From assembly GCA_964235605.1 (NCBI GenBank), contig CAXSCR010000051.1:1-34649 (forward strand): DNA of 34,649 nucleotides. Direction: 5' to 3'. A program made the translations under genes and the position numbers. The DNA comes from DATCRE01 sp964235605. GTDB taxonomy: Bacteria; Bacteroidota; Bacteroidia; Cytophagales; Cyclobacteriaceae. This document shows, piece after piece, positions 24,123 to 33,451 of this stretch. How positions within the stretch are numbered: the first letter of the stretch is position 1; each line of letters starts with the position of its first letter. The notes under the pieces were generated by a model. The model was not told where the DNA came from. It searched no databases and saw nothing but the letters and a program-made list of their open reading frames with translations.

Positions 24123-27100
24123 TTGATTATTTTAAAACTAGAAGGAAATTTTATGTATTCCTTTTTATTTTCGTTTTCCTGTTTCAAACGTTTACTGTGC
24201 CAGTGACATATGCACTTACAAGCGGACCAACGCAACCGGAAGTTCAATCCTTTCAGCCTGCTGGTACTACCGACATGGTGGATCTTTTTTCTGGAGACTT
24301 CACTTACAATATCCCTCTTTTTGAATTACCCGGACCAAATGGGGGATATCCCTTTAATTTATCGTATCAAGCAGGTATTGCTATGGATCAAGAAGCGAGT
24401 TGGGTAGGGCTTGGCTGGAGCCTTCAACCCGGGGCAATTACAAGGCAGATGCGGGGTTTACCGGATGAATTCAAAGGAGATAACATCAGAACAAAAACAT
24501 CAATTGATCCAAGTGTTACGGTAGGATTAGGCGCTGGAGTTGGTATTGAAGTTTTTGGAGGTGCTCTTGAATTGGGATTAGGTTTTGGTGTTTACCAGAA
24601 CAATTATAAAGGCATGGGCTATAGCATATCCGCTGATATTGGGTTTTCAAAAGCCGCAGCAGGTGGTATGACAGGGGGCCTTAGTCTCGGGCTAAGTGTC
24701 GACTCAAAGGAAGGCGTTGGTGTGAATCCATCTTTGAGCCTAGGAGGTAAAACGGGATCTTTCGGTCTAGGAGCTGGGTATAATTCAAAGCAAGGTCTTA
24801 CCAGTGTTTCATTGTCTGCATCAGGGCCTTCATCCATTGAAATGAAGAATGCAAGTGGAGAAAAGGGAAAGATGAAATCGAAAACCTTTGGCGAAGCTTC
24901 AAAAGGTTCAGCGACAATTTCGTTTGCGCATCCAGGGTATACACCTCGCATTACAATGCCAATGAAAAACATCAACCTCTCAGCTACATTTAAAATAGGT
25001 GTATCCTGGTGGGGGCTTTCTCCAATGGCGTATGTTTCAGGATTCTATAGTGAGCAGTGGTTAGCTAATGATAAAAAATGGGTAGACACGAAAGGCTATG
25101 GCTATATGAATTATCAATATGCTGGTGCAAATGATATCCTGGATTTTAATAGGGAAAAAGACGGTATGGTCAGCAAAGAATCACCTAATCTAGCCTTACC
25201 ATCACTCACTTACGATATATACAACGTTACGGGACAAGGCATTGGGATGATGTACCGTCCAGTGCGAAATGACTACGGTGCGGTTTATGATCAGCAGACC
25301 ACTTCAACTTCGAATGCTGTTGCTGTTGGTGTTGATGTTGGCCCCGCGGCCACTCACATTGGTGTTAATCTAAGTCTTAATCATTCAAAATCAACATCTG
25401 GCATCTGGGAGAATAGCAACACTGCGCTGTCAAAGGCAAAGTTTGGAAGTAAGGGCGTGAATAGTCTTTATGAACCATGGTATTTTAAAGTGCATGGAGA
25501 AGCGTCAAGCGAAGCAGATCAGACGTTACTTAATTTGGGCGGTGAGAAAGCTATGCGAATAAAGCTTAGTGGTTTGAATATTTCTCCAAATGCCGATGCT
25601 ACCATTGAATCAAAAACAGTCTCTGATAAATCTTTAAATGAACCAGATAAAACACGAAAGACCAGGACAAATGCTATCAGTTCTATAACCAATGGTGAAT
25701 TACTCAATAGTTCAAACCAGGAATTACTCTCTCATTTTAAAGTACGCTACATTGATAATTCTAATGTGGAGAGAGATTTTATAAGACCTACTGATATAAA
25801 GGAAAAACATCATTATGCTGGTCACACTGCCTTAACTGCAGATGGACTGCGGTATGTTTATGCTATTCCTGCTTATAATACAAGTCAAGAAGAAGTGGTT
25901 TTCAGCACGCGTAAACTGGCAGGTGAAGGTCGTACCAAAGTTAATAGCGCGGGAGGCGCTGATCCAGAGCCTGACTATAGAATTTCGGGCACAGATAAGT
26001 TTTTAAAAAGAACGGCAATGCCAAAGTATGCGCATGCTCACTTGCTAACTTCTATACTCGGTCCTGATTACGTGGATGTTTTGAACGATGGTGTAACCGC
26101 GGACGATTTAGGGTATTGGGTGAAATTCACTTATAAAAAAACAACTACAGATGCTGCACCCTTTAAGTGGAGGGATCCCTATTCACAAGCCCATTTTCAG
26201 GAAGGCTGGAAATCAGATCCGCGAGATGATAAGGGAAGTTTTGTTTATGGCGAGAAAGAGATGTGGTATCTCGCAAGGGCGGAGACAAAGTCTCATGTTG
26301 CTGATTTTACGATTGAAGTGCGCGAGGATGGGAAGGGAGTCAATTCAAAAGTTCAGGATGATAATTTAATAAAGGGAGCCTCAGTTTATAGGTTGAATAA
26401 CATTAAACTGTATACGCGGGTGGCTGGAGCGTCTAACCCTATTAAGGTTACCAAATTTGAGTATAACTATGCGCTTTGCCCCGGAATCGAAAACAGCTCG
26501 AGCAATGGAGGAAAACTAGCACTTAAAAAGGTCTGGTTTGAATACGGTAGTAGCACGAGAGGTTCACTCAATCCTTATTCATTTACATACAACAATGAAA
26601 CAGTTTCGCCGATTAATTATGATGCAAACGCCTATGATCGTTGGGGTAATTATAAACCCTATCCGTTAGGGCAGAAACTTTATAACCAGGATTTTCCATA
26701 TGCAGATCAAGATCCAACTTTAAAATCTTCTATCGATGCAAATGCTGCCGGATGGAGTTTAAAGGAAATTGTACTTCCATCGGGTGGGAAAGTGATGGTG
26801 GATTATGAAACGGATGATTACGCTTATGTACAAAATAAAACCGCCATGCAAATGACATCTGTGGTCGATCCCTATTCGGCTCCTGCTGGTACTTTGCTTA
26901 ACAGTTATAAATTAGATAAAGCCCAAACGAAGTATTTGCAAGTTCGATTTAAGCTGGAAAAAAAGCTACCCGGTACCGCAACCGTGCCTGAGCAAGACGC
27001 AGAAATATTAAAATATATTGACACGCAAACCTGGCAATTGTATTTTAAACTACTGATGAGTTTACGATCTCCTTCAGAGGGATTCTATGAATACATTTCA

Positions 27101-28111
27101 GGTTATGCAGATATTGATAAGAGTTCTCTGAAAAGGGGTTTGGAGAAAGATGCGACTGGTAATTTTGCCTTTGGATTTATTACCTTAGTGGGAGAGGATG
27201 GAAGTTCAGCAGGAACTAATATGCATCCTTTTGCTATGCGAGCATGGCAACATCTTCGCACCAATCAACCTGAGTTGTCCAACTCAGGAAAAAAATTAGA
27301 GCAAGCTTCATCCGATGGCGCCAAAATAGATCAGATTAAGAGCATGGGAGGAATTGGCGCCCAGATTCGACAAATGTTTGATGGATTTTATAAATACTGC
27401 AACGACAAAAATTGGGGAAATTGGGTGACTGCTGATAAGTCGTGGATCCGGTTAAATTCCCCTGATAAAATTAAGTACGGAGGCGGCATACGTGTGAAGC
27501 AAATTACCTTACTCGATCAATGGAGTCAGGATGGAGAAGGTAAGTACGGTCAGCTATACGATTATACTACTACGGAGGGTACATCGAACCTCGCGATAAG
27601 CAGTGGTGTGGCGGCCTATGAACCAATTATAGGAGGTGATGAAAATGCGCTTCACTACGGTAAGAAGTATACACAATCCATACCCATGAGATCTGATAAT
27701 AATATGTTCTTTGAATATCCTGTAAACGAATCTTATTATCCAGGCCCTCAGGTAGGTTATAGCAAGGTTACCGTTATGAGCTTGCCTTCGGCTGCTTTAG
27801 CAGGTAAAACCATATTGAATAATACAATACTTATTCCTGACGGGCAACCTTTATTTCCAACTGGTACCGGTGTAAACTATGGAACATCGGGAAAAACAAC
27901 GCATGAGTTTTATACGGCAAAGGATTTTCCAGTCACTTTTGATGAGACGGAAAAAGCAAATAAGCAATACAAACTTTCCGTAACGATTCCTTTTTTAGGT
28001 AGTATATCTATTGTTAAACTTGCTACTACGCAAGGGTATAGTATCGTTACCAACGATATGCATGGCAAAACAGAGAAAGATAAGCAACTACCGCCAGGCC
28101 ACCACTGGTAA
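24119..28111 (+). CDS. Giant secreted RHS/YD-type protein, N-terminal part
   Basis: This frame encodes 1330 residues. A signal peptide (to about residue 32, ending VTYA) precedes SGPTQPEVQSFQPAGTTDMV, DLFSGDFTYNIPLFELPGP, YPFNLSYQAGIAMDQEASWV and GLGWSLQPGAITRQMRGLPD. This is the N-terminal block of large Bacteroidota proteins related to RHS/SpvB-type secreted proteins. A Gly-rich stretch lies near 130-230, followed by long beta-rich sequence with YANAYDRWGNYKPYP-like motifs. The natural end is not here: the frame closes at PPGHHW after a one-base slip at an A4 tract (28067-28070), while the next frame carries on in the same style to 29021. It overlaps the lipoprotein gene by ATGA. Export is by Sec; type IX or another surface route is inferred. 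Confidence 0.75.
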   Translation: MIDYFKTRRKFYVFLFIFVFLFQTFTVPVTYALTSGPTQPEVQSFQPAGTTDMVDLFSGDFTYNIPLFELPGPNGGYPFNLSYQAGIAMDQEASWVGLGWSLQPGAITRQMRGLPDEFKGDNIRTKTSIDPSVTVGLGAGVGIEVFGGALELGLGFGVYQNNYKGMGYSISADIGFSKAAAGGMTGGLSLGLSVDSKEGVGVNPSLSLGGKTGSFGLGAGYNSKQGLTSVSLSASGPSSIEMKNASGEKGKMKSKTFGEASKGSATISFAHPGYTPRITMPMKNINLSATFKIGVSWWGLSPMAYVSGFYSEQWLANDKKWVDTKGYGYMNYQYAGANDILDFNREKDGMVSKESPNLALPSLTYDIYNVTGQGIGMMYRPVRNDYGAVYDQQTTSTSNAVAVGVDVGPAATHIGVNLSLNHSKSTSGIWENSNTALSKAKFGSKGVNSLYEPWYFKVHGEASSEADQTLLNLGGEKAMRIKLSGLNISPNADATIESKTVSDKSLNEPDKTRKTRTNAISSITNGELLNSSNQELLSHFKVRYIDNSNVERDFIRPTDIKEKHHYAGHTALTADGLRYVYAIPAYNTSQEEVVFSTRKLAGEGRTKVNSAGGADPEPDYRISGTDKFLKRTAMPKYAHAHLLTSILGPDYVDVLNDGVTADDLGYWVKFTYKKTTTDAAPFKWRDPYSQAHFQEGWKSDPRDDKGSFVYGEKEMWYLARAETKSHVADFTIEVREDGKGVNSKVQDDNLIKGASVYRLNNIKLYTRVAGASNPIKVTKFEYNYALCPGIENSSSNGGKLALKKVWFEYGSSTRGSLNPYSFTYNNETVSPINYDANAYDRWGNYKPYPLGQKLYNQDFPYADQDPTLKSSIDANAAGWSLKEIVLPSGGKVMVDYETDDYAYVQNKTAMQMTSVVDPYSAPAGTLLNSYKLDKAQTKYLQVRFKLEKKLPGTATVPEQDAEILKYIDTQTWQLYFKLLMSLRSPSEGFYEYISGYADIDKSSLKRGLEKDATGNFAFGFITLVGEDGSSAGTNMHPFAMRAWQHLRTNQPELSNSGKKLEQASSDGAKIDQIKSMGGIGAQIRQMFDGFYKYCNDKNWGNWVTADKSWIRLNSPDKIKYGGGIRVKQITLLDQWSQDGEGKYGQLYDYTTTEGTSNLAISSGVAAYEPIIGGDENALHYGKKYTQSIPMRSDNNMFFEYPVNESYYPGPQVGYSKVTVMSLPSAALAGKTILNNTILIPDGQPLFPTGTGVNYGTSGKTTHEFYTAKDFPVTFDETEKANKQYKLSVTIPFLGSISIVKLATTQGYSIVTNDMHGKTEKDKQLPPGHHW

Positions 28112-29021
28112 ATTTGAAGATGAACCGATGTCATGGGTTCAATACAATTACAGGAGCAAAATGGAAGTACGTGGAAAAGAAAAGGTATCCACTTTAGTTA
28201 ATACATTAAGTGATAATGGAGATGGAACATTGGGACTAAATGCAACTGGCGCGAAAGTTGATTTTGGACAAGAAGTCGAGTTCTTTCACGACATGCGTGA
28301 ATTTGAAGATAACGCCTGGGGAGGTGGTGCGCGGTATAATACGGATATCGTATACATCCCCATTATCATTGCAGTAGTGCCTATTCCAATTCCTACTATT
28401 TGGCCTAGCATTTCAAAGAGTACGACTCAATTGCGTACGGCTGTTACAAATAAAGTGATTTTCCGCTCTGGAATTTTAGAAAGTGTTGAAGCCTTTGATG
28501 GGGGCTCGCTCGTAAAGACAAATAATTTGAAATGGGACAAATTAACAGGAGCTGTTATATTAACATCGGTTAATAATAACTTTGATGACCCAGTATACAG
28601 CTATAACTTGCCAGCCTACACCCAATATGCAGGAATGGGTGCAGCCTATCAAAATATGGGCGTTACTTTCGAGATCAGTGCGGTTCAACGCGATCGCTAT
28701 AAACCTCAATTGTATCAATTTTATCCTGCAGCAGCACTTCCAAGAGGAACCTTAGTCCCTGGCGATGAAATACTGCTCTACCCGATCGGGAATGATTTCG
28801 AAACACCTATTGCCAAAGTAATTTATACCGGTAATATTGAAGAAGACGATATCCTGTATTCGGAGCAGCCATTGAGTGCCACAACATATAGATGTATGGT
28901 TGTACGTTCAGGGCATCGCAATCAGTTGAATGTTTCGGCTGGTGCGATTTCCGCCCTCCAGGACCCTTCAGAAAAGAAAGCTGTGGTTATCTATAATAAA
29001 ACAATATCAGTACCTAAATGA
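28062..29021 (+). CDS. C-terminal part of the frameshifted RHS/YD-type protein
   Basis: This frame continues the preceding giant protein. If one A is removed from GGCAAAACAG, the join reads DMHGKQRKISNYRQ and runs on as FEDEPMSWVQYNYRSKMEVR. As it stands, an ATG at 28062 (MAKQRK) or at 28128 (MSWVQY) could start a separate chain, but neither has a signal peptide or a ribosome site. The product has beta-rich sequence with a hydrophobic stretch IVYIPIIIAVVPIPIPTI and ends KTISVPK. The stop overlaps the ATG of the next gene as ATGA, so the operon structure is intact downstream. It is probably one gene, 24119-29021, broken once. Confidence 0.65.
   Translation: MAKQRKISNYRQATTGKFEDEPMSWVQYNYRSKMEVRGKEKVSTLVNTLSDNGDGTLGLNATGAKVDFGQEVEFFHDMREFEDNAWGGGARYNTDIVYIPIIIAVVPIPIPTIWPSISKSTTQLRTAVTNKVIFRSGILESVEAFDGGSLVKTNNLKWDKLTGAVILTSVNNNFDDPVYSYNLPAYTQYAGMGAAYQNMGVTFEISAVQRDRYKPQLYQFYPAAALPRGTLVPGDEILLYPIGNDFETPIAKVIYTGNIEEDDILYSEQPLSATTYRCMVVRSGHRNQLNVSAGAISALQDPSEKKAVVIYNKTISVPK
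28067..28070 (+). other. Apparent +1 frameshift site (A4 tract)
   Basis: The coding frame changes from that of 24119 to that of 28062 here. Deleting one A from AAAA restores a continuous protein. It may be a true mutation, a homopolymer error or a recoding site; the context (GGC AAA ACA) is not a classic slippery sequence. Confidence 0.6.
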
Positions 29022-32000
29022 TGAGTGCGATGTTCAATAAGCTATTATTTTTTGCATTTGCAGTTTGTGGACTATCCTTCAATTCGTTTGCTCAGCATGG
29101 AAGAATGGAGATACATGGATCAGACACCGTGTACATTGACGCGCAGCCTGATGCTGAAGAGCTTGCCATACTAAAAAACTTTTTTAGCCAAACCGGAGGA
29201 AAAAAATGGACTAAAAATACCAACTGGTTAAAGGGAAAGACAAGTAATGATTTTTCAAAATGGTACGGTATAACCGTTGAGCATGGTGACATAGTTGGAA
29301 TTAACCTGGATAATAATAATCTGAGTGGAGTTATTCCAAAAAGCTTATATAGAATTAGCCGGTTGCAGTCCATTTCATTTTCTGGAAATCCTAATATCTC
29401 ACTTGCTGATAACGACAATAAGTTAGCAACCTCATCACTATCAAATCAATTGGCGGCATCATCAGAGCCCGTCACTGGGAAAAATCTACCGATGTGGGGG
29501 CTTATTACTGATGGGTCGTTTCAAAATGTGGACTGGAGAATTCAACCCGCTGTCGCTAAGAATCTGGCCATCTCTTCTTCATTTATTAAAGCTCCTGCAA
29601 GTCTTGGCATTGATGATTGCGGAAGACTTGCATTTTATGTGGCACATTCTGGAACGGACGCTGCTAACCAACTTCATATCTTCAATACAGATGGCGTAAA
29701 GCTTACAGACAATACAACTGGAAGCTCACTGTTGGCATTAAGTTCAGTACAAGGCAACAATGAAATACAAGTGGTGAGGGTTCCCGGCGTGTCTGACGAA
29801 TGGTTCCTAATTTATAGTCTTTTTATACCGGGAGATCAAACTTGCGCAACAGGAAATACCTCCTCATCTGGATATTGCCCTGCAAAAGTTGTTTATACCA
29901 GGATAAAGTATGACATCGCCAATGGAGCATTAACAATTCCTGTAGCAACACGGGAAGTTCGTTTGACAGATTCTTCTGGACCAGCTCAAACGTACATACA
30001 AGGTAAAGCCGTTTCAAGAACTGCAAATGGAGATAATACAAAACATTTTTTATACTTAGCACAGCGTGTAAGTGGAGCTAACGTCACAAGAGTCCATCGA
30101 TTTATAATTAGCCAAATAGGGATTTCATTTGATGCCATTAGTGGCAAGGATATTTCGATGGCCTGGACATCAGGTTCAATAACGGGTTCTGCAATTGAAT
30201 TAAGTCCGGATGAGAAAACTTTGGCCATTAACAATCGAAATATTAATATTAATCATGATATAATTTTGTTTGATTTAAGTCAATTTAGCTCTACGACCTA
30301 TATACCACCAACCATTGAAGCTACCAATCTAGTCGTATTTGGATCTGGAGGCCAAAGCGTTAATCAAATAAGATTGAATGACCCAAATTATACTTGTCTT
30401 CAATATCTTGGAAATAAAATTGCAGCAATACAATTTAGCCCTTCTGGGAGATATTTATATACTACACACGGAGGATTTAAAACGGGCGTTGATGGTTACA
30501 CGTACAATACGTATTTGCTTCAAATTGATCTTCAGTCTGCTACAACAACCGGGGGAAGTGATTTTACAGTTAGAATGCAGGTACAAAAAGGACTCGGAAC
30601 AACCTCCACCGGGTGCACAGGTGATCCGTTTTCAAATGCTGATCATTCCCTGAGATTCCTGGAATTAGCGTATGACGGGAGAATCTATTTCACAAAGAGT
30701 AATCAAGCGAAACTATTTGTAATCCCGAATCCTGATGATCCAATGCCGCACAATATTGATCCCGTAGCTGAGATTGATCTGTCTACCCCTCAGGCTCCAA
30801 ATATTAATATGGTTATCAATGGAACCACCACCACAACAGACTCCGAAGTGTATTTTTTGCCTGAAAACATTGACGGTTTTGATTACTTGAAAGAAAGCAC
30901 AGCTCAAAATTTTACCCTTGATAAAGAGTTAATAGCACCAGGAGCTTCTACATTATTAACTATCTTAAATTTTAACGGAGCATTTCGGTACCAGGTAAAT
31001 TGGGGCGATGGCGTTTTGGAGACAATTACTACCGTAACAAAGTCACATCCATATGGTGCGTCAGGCACTTATAAAATTGTATTGACAGGAACAAATACCG
31101 ATGATTGCGCTACTGTTACTTCTAAGATGCTTACTGTTGAGGCCCAGGCTTGCGCCCAGGCCGGGCTCATTGGTATTTCAAATAGTACCTATATATGTGC
31201 CGTTAAATTTTCAAGTCCAAAATTACATAACTGTCTCACAACTTATACCTGGGATTTTGGGGATGGAACCCCAACTTCATTGGAAAGAAACCCAATGCAT
31301 GCTTATAGTACTGCCGGAACATATTCTGTTTCACTAACCGTTAATTATAATTGTCCTTCATGCCAGGGAACTAAGACTGTTACCAAGAGTGTGGTGTACT
31401 CAGTTCCGACTACAATTATTGGTGATGAAATCGTTCAGATTCTTTCCGAAAATAAACTTGAGGTAATTTCCACTTCTGCCTCATCTTTCTCTGATACCTG
31501 GCCACTAAGCCAAACCGATGTTACCTTGGATAATCGCAGCAGCTTTGTGAACGGTACACAGGGAGTGTGGCGCAATAATGCAGCCTTTGTTTATAAGAAG
31601 GACCGTCAACTATCTGCCCCAACCAATATTAAAAAAGACGGAACCTTTACACTCGAACATTTTAATTGGGGATATGCGGATCTTAATGGTGTGCCCAATT
31701 GGATTAAGTCAACTAACATTACCCGGTACAGTCCATATAGCTACGAATTAGAAAATAGAGATGTATTAGATGTTTACTCTGGCGCCATCTATGATTACGG
31801 GGGACAATTGCCTGCCGCTAATGGGGCAAACATGCGCAATGATGAAATGGCTTTTACAAGTTTCGAGTTTATGGACGGAAGTGTAGCTGGTAACTGGATT
31901 TTATCCTCCAGCGCAACACAACCCATCTATGTCAACTACAAAATTGTTATTGCGAATAGAAACATGGCTGTGGTTGAAGCCACGTTGGCGCAACTAGCCA

Positions 32001-32449
32001 ATGTGATTTCGGTTGACGTGACATTTAAAGAAATGGCAGCAGGCTTAGTTCCAACAGCCTACGCACAAGCCAACGAGATTATTTGTTTAAGAGCACATCC
32101 TTTAAATCCGGCATGGACTGTCATTGTTCTTAAAACTGCCCCTGTACAAAATTTTTGGTTGGGTCAGTTGCGCATTAAAAATATTGTTTCACCTGCTGTA
32201 ACTTCTGTAACCGATGCCACTTTTGCACACACAGGTAAAAAAAGTTTGAAGGTCACAACGCCTTTAGTTTTTAAGCAAGAGTTATTACGGCTAGATGTTG
32301 GAAAAACCTATTGGATTAATGGATGGGTGGCCGTTAACAATCCGAGTTCTAATTCTCCCGTGGCTGGTACAAATTTGGGAATCGACATCATTGCCATCAA
32401 AAGAACGGAACAGATATTCAAACTTTTTCATTTGCTCCGCTCGGAGTAG
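29018..32449 (+). CDS. Giant secreted LRR/propeller/PKD protein
   Basis: This frame encodes 1143 residues. A signal peptide ends near SFAQ (about 26). Residues 44-120 resemble an LRR start (EELAILKNFFSQTGGKKW, then GINLDNNNLSGVIPKSL). A seven-blade-like propeller region follows (about 165-630) with SPDEKTLAINN and FSPSGRYLYTTHGG. Two PKD domains follow, about 645-705 (YQVNWGDG) and 715-785 (TWDFGDGT, AYSTAGTYSVSLTV). Near residue 1120 the sequence should continue but shifts frame at an A4 tract (32399-32402) and stops at HLLRSE; the next frame continues in style to 32760. The ATG overlaps the previous stop as ATGA. Such surface-exposed domains suggest adhesion or carbohydrate binding. Type IX export is inferred; no clear C-terminal sorting signal is seen. 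Confidence 0.75.
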   Translation: MMSAMFNKLLFFAFAVCGLSFNSFAQHGRMEIHGSDTVYIDAQPDAEELAILKNFFSQTGGKKWTKNTNWLKGKTSNDFSKWYGITVEHGDIVGINLDNNNLSGVIPKSLYRISRLQSISFSGNPNISLADNDNKLATSSLSNQLAASSEPVTGKNLPMWGLITDGSFQNVDWRIQPAVAKNLAISSSFIKAPASLGIDDCGRLAFYVAHSGTDAANQLHIFNTDGVKLTDNTTGSSLLALSSVQGNNEIQVVRVPGVSDEWFLIYSLFIPGDQTCATGNTSSSGYCPAKVVYTRIKYDIANGALTIPVATREVRLTDSSGPAQTYIQGKAVSRTANGDNTKHFLYLAQRVSGANVTRVHRFIISQIGISFDAISGKDISMAWTSGSITGSAIELSPDEKTLAINNRNININHDIILFDLSQFSSTTYIPPTIEATNLVVFGSGGQSVNQIRLNDPNYTCLQYLGNKIAAIQFSPSGRYLYTTHGGFKTGVDGYTYNTYLLQIDLQSATTTGGSDFTVRMQVQKGLGTTSTGCTGDPFSNADHSLRFLELAYDGRIYFTKSNQAKLFVIPNPDDPMPHNIDPVAEIDLSTPQAPNINMVINGTTTTTDSEVYFLPENIDGFDYLKESTAQNFTLDKELIAPGASTLLTILNFNGAFRYQVNWGDGVLETITTVTKSHPYGASGTYKIVLTGTNTDDCATVTSKMLTVEAQACAQAGLIGISNSTYICAVKFSSPKLHNCLTTYTWDFGDGTPTSLERNPMHAYSTAGTYSVSLTVNYNCPSCQGTKTVTKSVVYSVPTTIIGDEIVQILSENKLEVISTSASSFSDTWPLSQTDVTLDNRSSFVNGTQGVWRNNAAFVYKKDRQLSAPTNIKKDGTFTLEHFNWGYADLNGVPNWIKSTNITRYSPYSYELENRDVLDVYSGAIYDYGGQLPAANGANMRNDEMAFTSFEFMDGSVAGNWILSSSATQPIYVNYKIVIANRNMAVVEATLAQLANVISVDVTFKEMAAGLVPTAYAQANEIICLRAHPLNPAWTVIVLKTAPVQNFWLGQLRIKNIVSPAVTSVTDATFAHTGKKSLKVTTPLVFKQELLRLDVGKTYWINGWVAVNNPSSNSPVAGTNLGIDIIAIKRTEQIFKLFHLLRSE
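32399..32402 (+). other. Apparent -1 frameshift site (A4 tract)
   Basis: The frame of 29018 gives way to the frame reading NGTDIQTFSFAPLGVV after ATCAAAAGAAC. Adding one A would join AIK to KNGTDI. The direction is opposite to that of the shift at 28067, so a single recoding rule does not explain both. Confidence 0.6.
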
Positions 32450-32760
32450 TCATTGAAGGATGGCAACAGTTTAAAGGATCATTCATTTGTCCGGCCAATA
32501 CAGAGTTTGTTGAAGTGAGGTTTAAAAATGGAAGTGGCACGGCTTGGTATGATGATGTGCGCCTGCAACCCGAAAGCGGTAACATGAAAGGATACGTATA
32601 TAATGTTAGCGACTACAGGTTACAAGCTGTTTTGGATGAAGAGAATTTCGCTTCCTATTTTTACTATGATAAGGAGGGTAATCTCTACCTCACTAAAAAA
32701 GAAACAAAGGATGGAATCAAGACCCTTTCTGAGAATATTTCATACCAGATTGAACGCTGA
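32404..32760 (+). pseudogene. Detached C-terminal part of the LRR/PKD protein
   Basis: This open frame without its own start reads NGTDIQTFSFAPLGVVIEGW, then ANTEFVEVRFKNGSGTAWYD and LQAVLDEENFASYFYYDKEG, and closes NISYQIER. The first half is a carbohydrate-binding-like jelly-roll end (the preceding frame supplies KSLKVTTPLVFKQELLRLDV). The second half is the YYDKEGNLYLTKKET pattern often seen at the end of YD/RHS-type proteins. A GTG at 32515 is the only in-frame start of note. It is best read as the end of the gene starting at 29018. Four nucleotides separate it from the next gene. Confidence 0.65.
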
Positions 32761-32764
32761 TACC

Positions 32765-33448
32765 ATGAGGAAACTTCAAAAAGTAATGCTCGTACTCCTT
32801 GTCCTGTTATCGCAGCAGGCATTATCACAATCTTTTAAAGAAAGGTTGCAGCTGATGCAAAAAGAATACAGCGCGCTGCAGAATATTCACATGCGAATGA
32901 CCATACAAGTTTTTGAGAATGATAAGGGTGACAAACCATTTTATAATGAAGAGGCCGATATTAAAAAACAAGACCAATATTATCACTATGAGTTTGGCGG
33001 CACCAATATGTTGATGAATTCCAAATACATTGTAATGGTAGATAAGGGATCGCGTGAAATTGTGTGTTCAAAACGTTCGTTGAAAGCCGAAGCCAAATTT
33101 GGCAGTGACCCCTTTCGTGTTAACCTCGATAGTATTTTAATGTTTTATGAAAGCCGGGATTTTGTGGGCAAACAAGTCGATGATGAACACTACAAGCTTT
33201 TACAAAAGAAAGGCGCTGTCAAACAAATTGACCTTTTTATTAACAGTAAGTTAAATGTGCTATCACGCATTGAATACCGATATGAAGATCAACATTATGT
33301 TGTCATTCAGTTTACCTTAATGGAGAAGCAGCCTGTGTTTGAAGAATCAACTTTTGATGAGAGCCAATACTTCATAACCCAAAAAGGAAAGTTTCGTGTA
33401 GCGAATGCCTTTGCCGGATACCATCTTTCAGTTGCCGATAGTAAATAA
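32765..33448 (+). CDS. Small secreted protein of the RHS-type operon
   Basis: The ATG at 32765 gives 227 residues with a signal peptide (MRKLQKVMLVLLVLLSQQAL, cut near LSQ). A longer in-frame version would start inside the preceding gene and is rejected. The mature protein is a mixed alpha/beta chain reading NIHMRMTIQVFENDKG, YYHYEFGGTNMLMNSKYI and VMVDKGSREIVCSKR, faintly like LolA/outer-membrane-lipoprotein-carrier folds. I cannot name a family. It lies 4 nt after the LRR/PKD protein and 3 nt before the RHS-type gene, so it belongs to the same transcript and may assist export or folding of its neighbours. Confidence 0.75.
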   Translation: MRKLQKVMLVLLVLLSQQALSQSFKERLQLMQKEYSALQNIHMRMTIQVFENDKGDKPFYNEEADIKKQDQYYHYEFGGTNMLMNSKYIVMVDKGSREIVCSKRSLKAEAKFGSDPFRVNLDSILMFYESRDFVGKQVDDEHYKLLQKKGAVKQIDLFINSKLNVLSRIEYRYEDQHYVVIQFTLMEKQPVFEESTFDESQYFITQKGKFRVANAFAGYHLSVADSK

Positions 33449-33451
33449 AAT

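Noticed and set aside
24619..24975. 118-aa minus-strand frame within the giant RHS-type gene
   Set aside because: Antisense of the Gly/Ser-rich stretch, which yields Pro-rich junk; no start context.
32603..32764. N-terminal extension of the small secreted protein
   Set aside because: It lies inside the end of the previous gene, and the ATG at 32765 gives a clean signal peptide.
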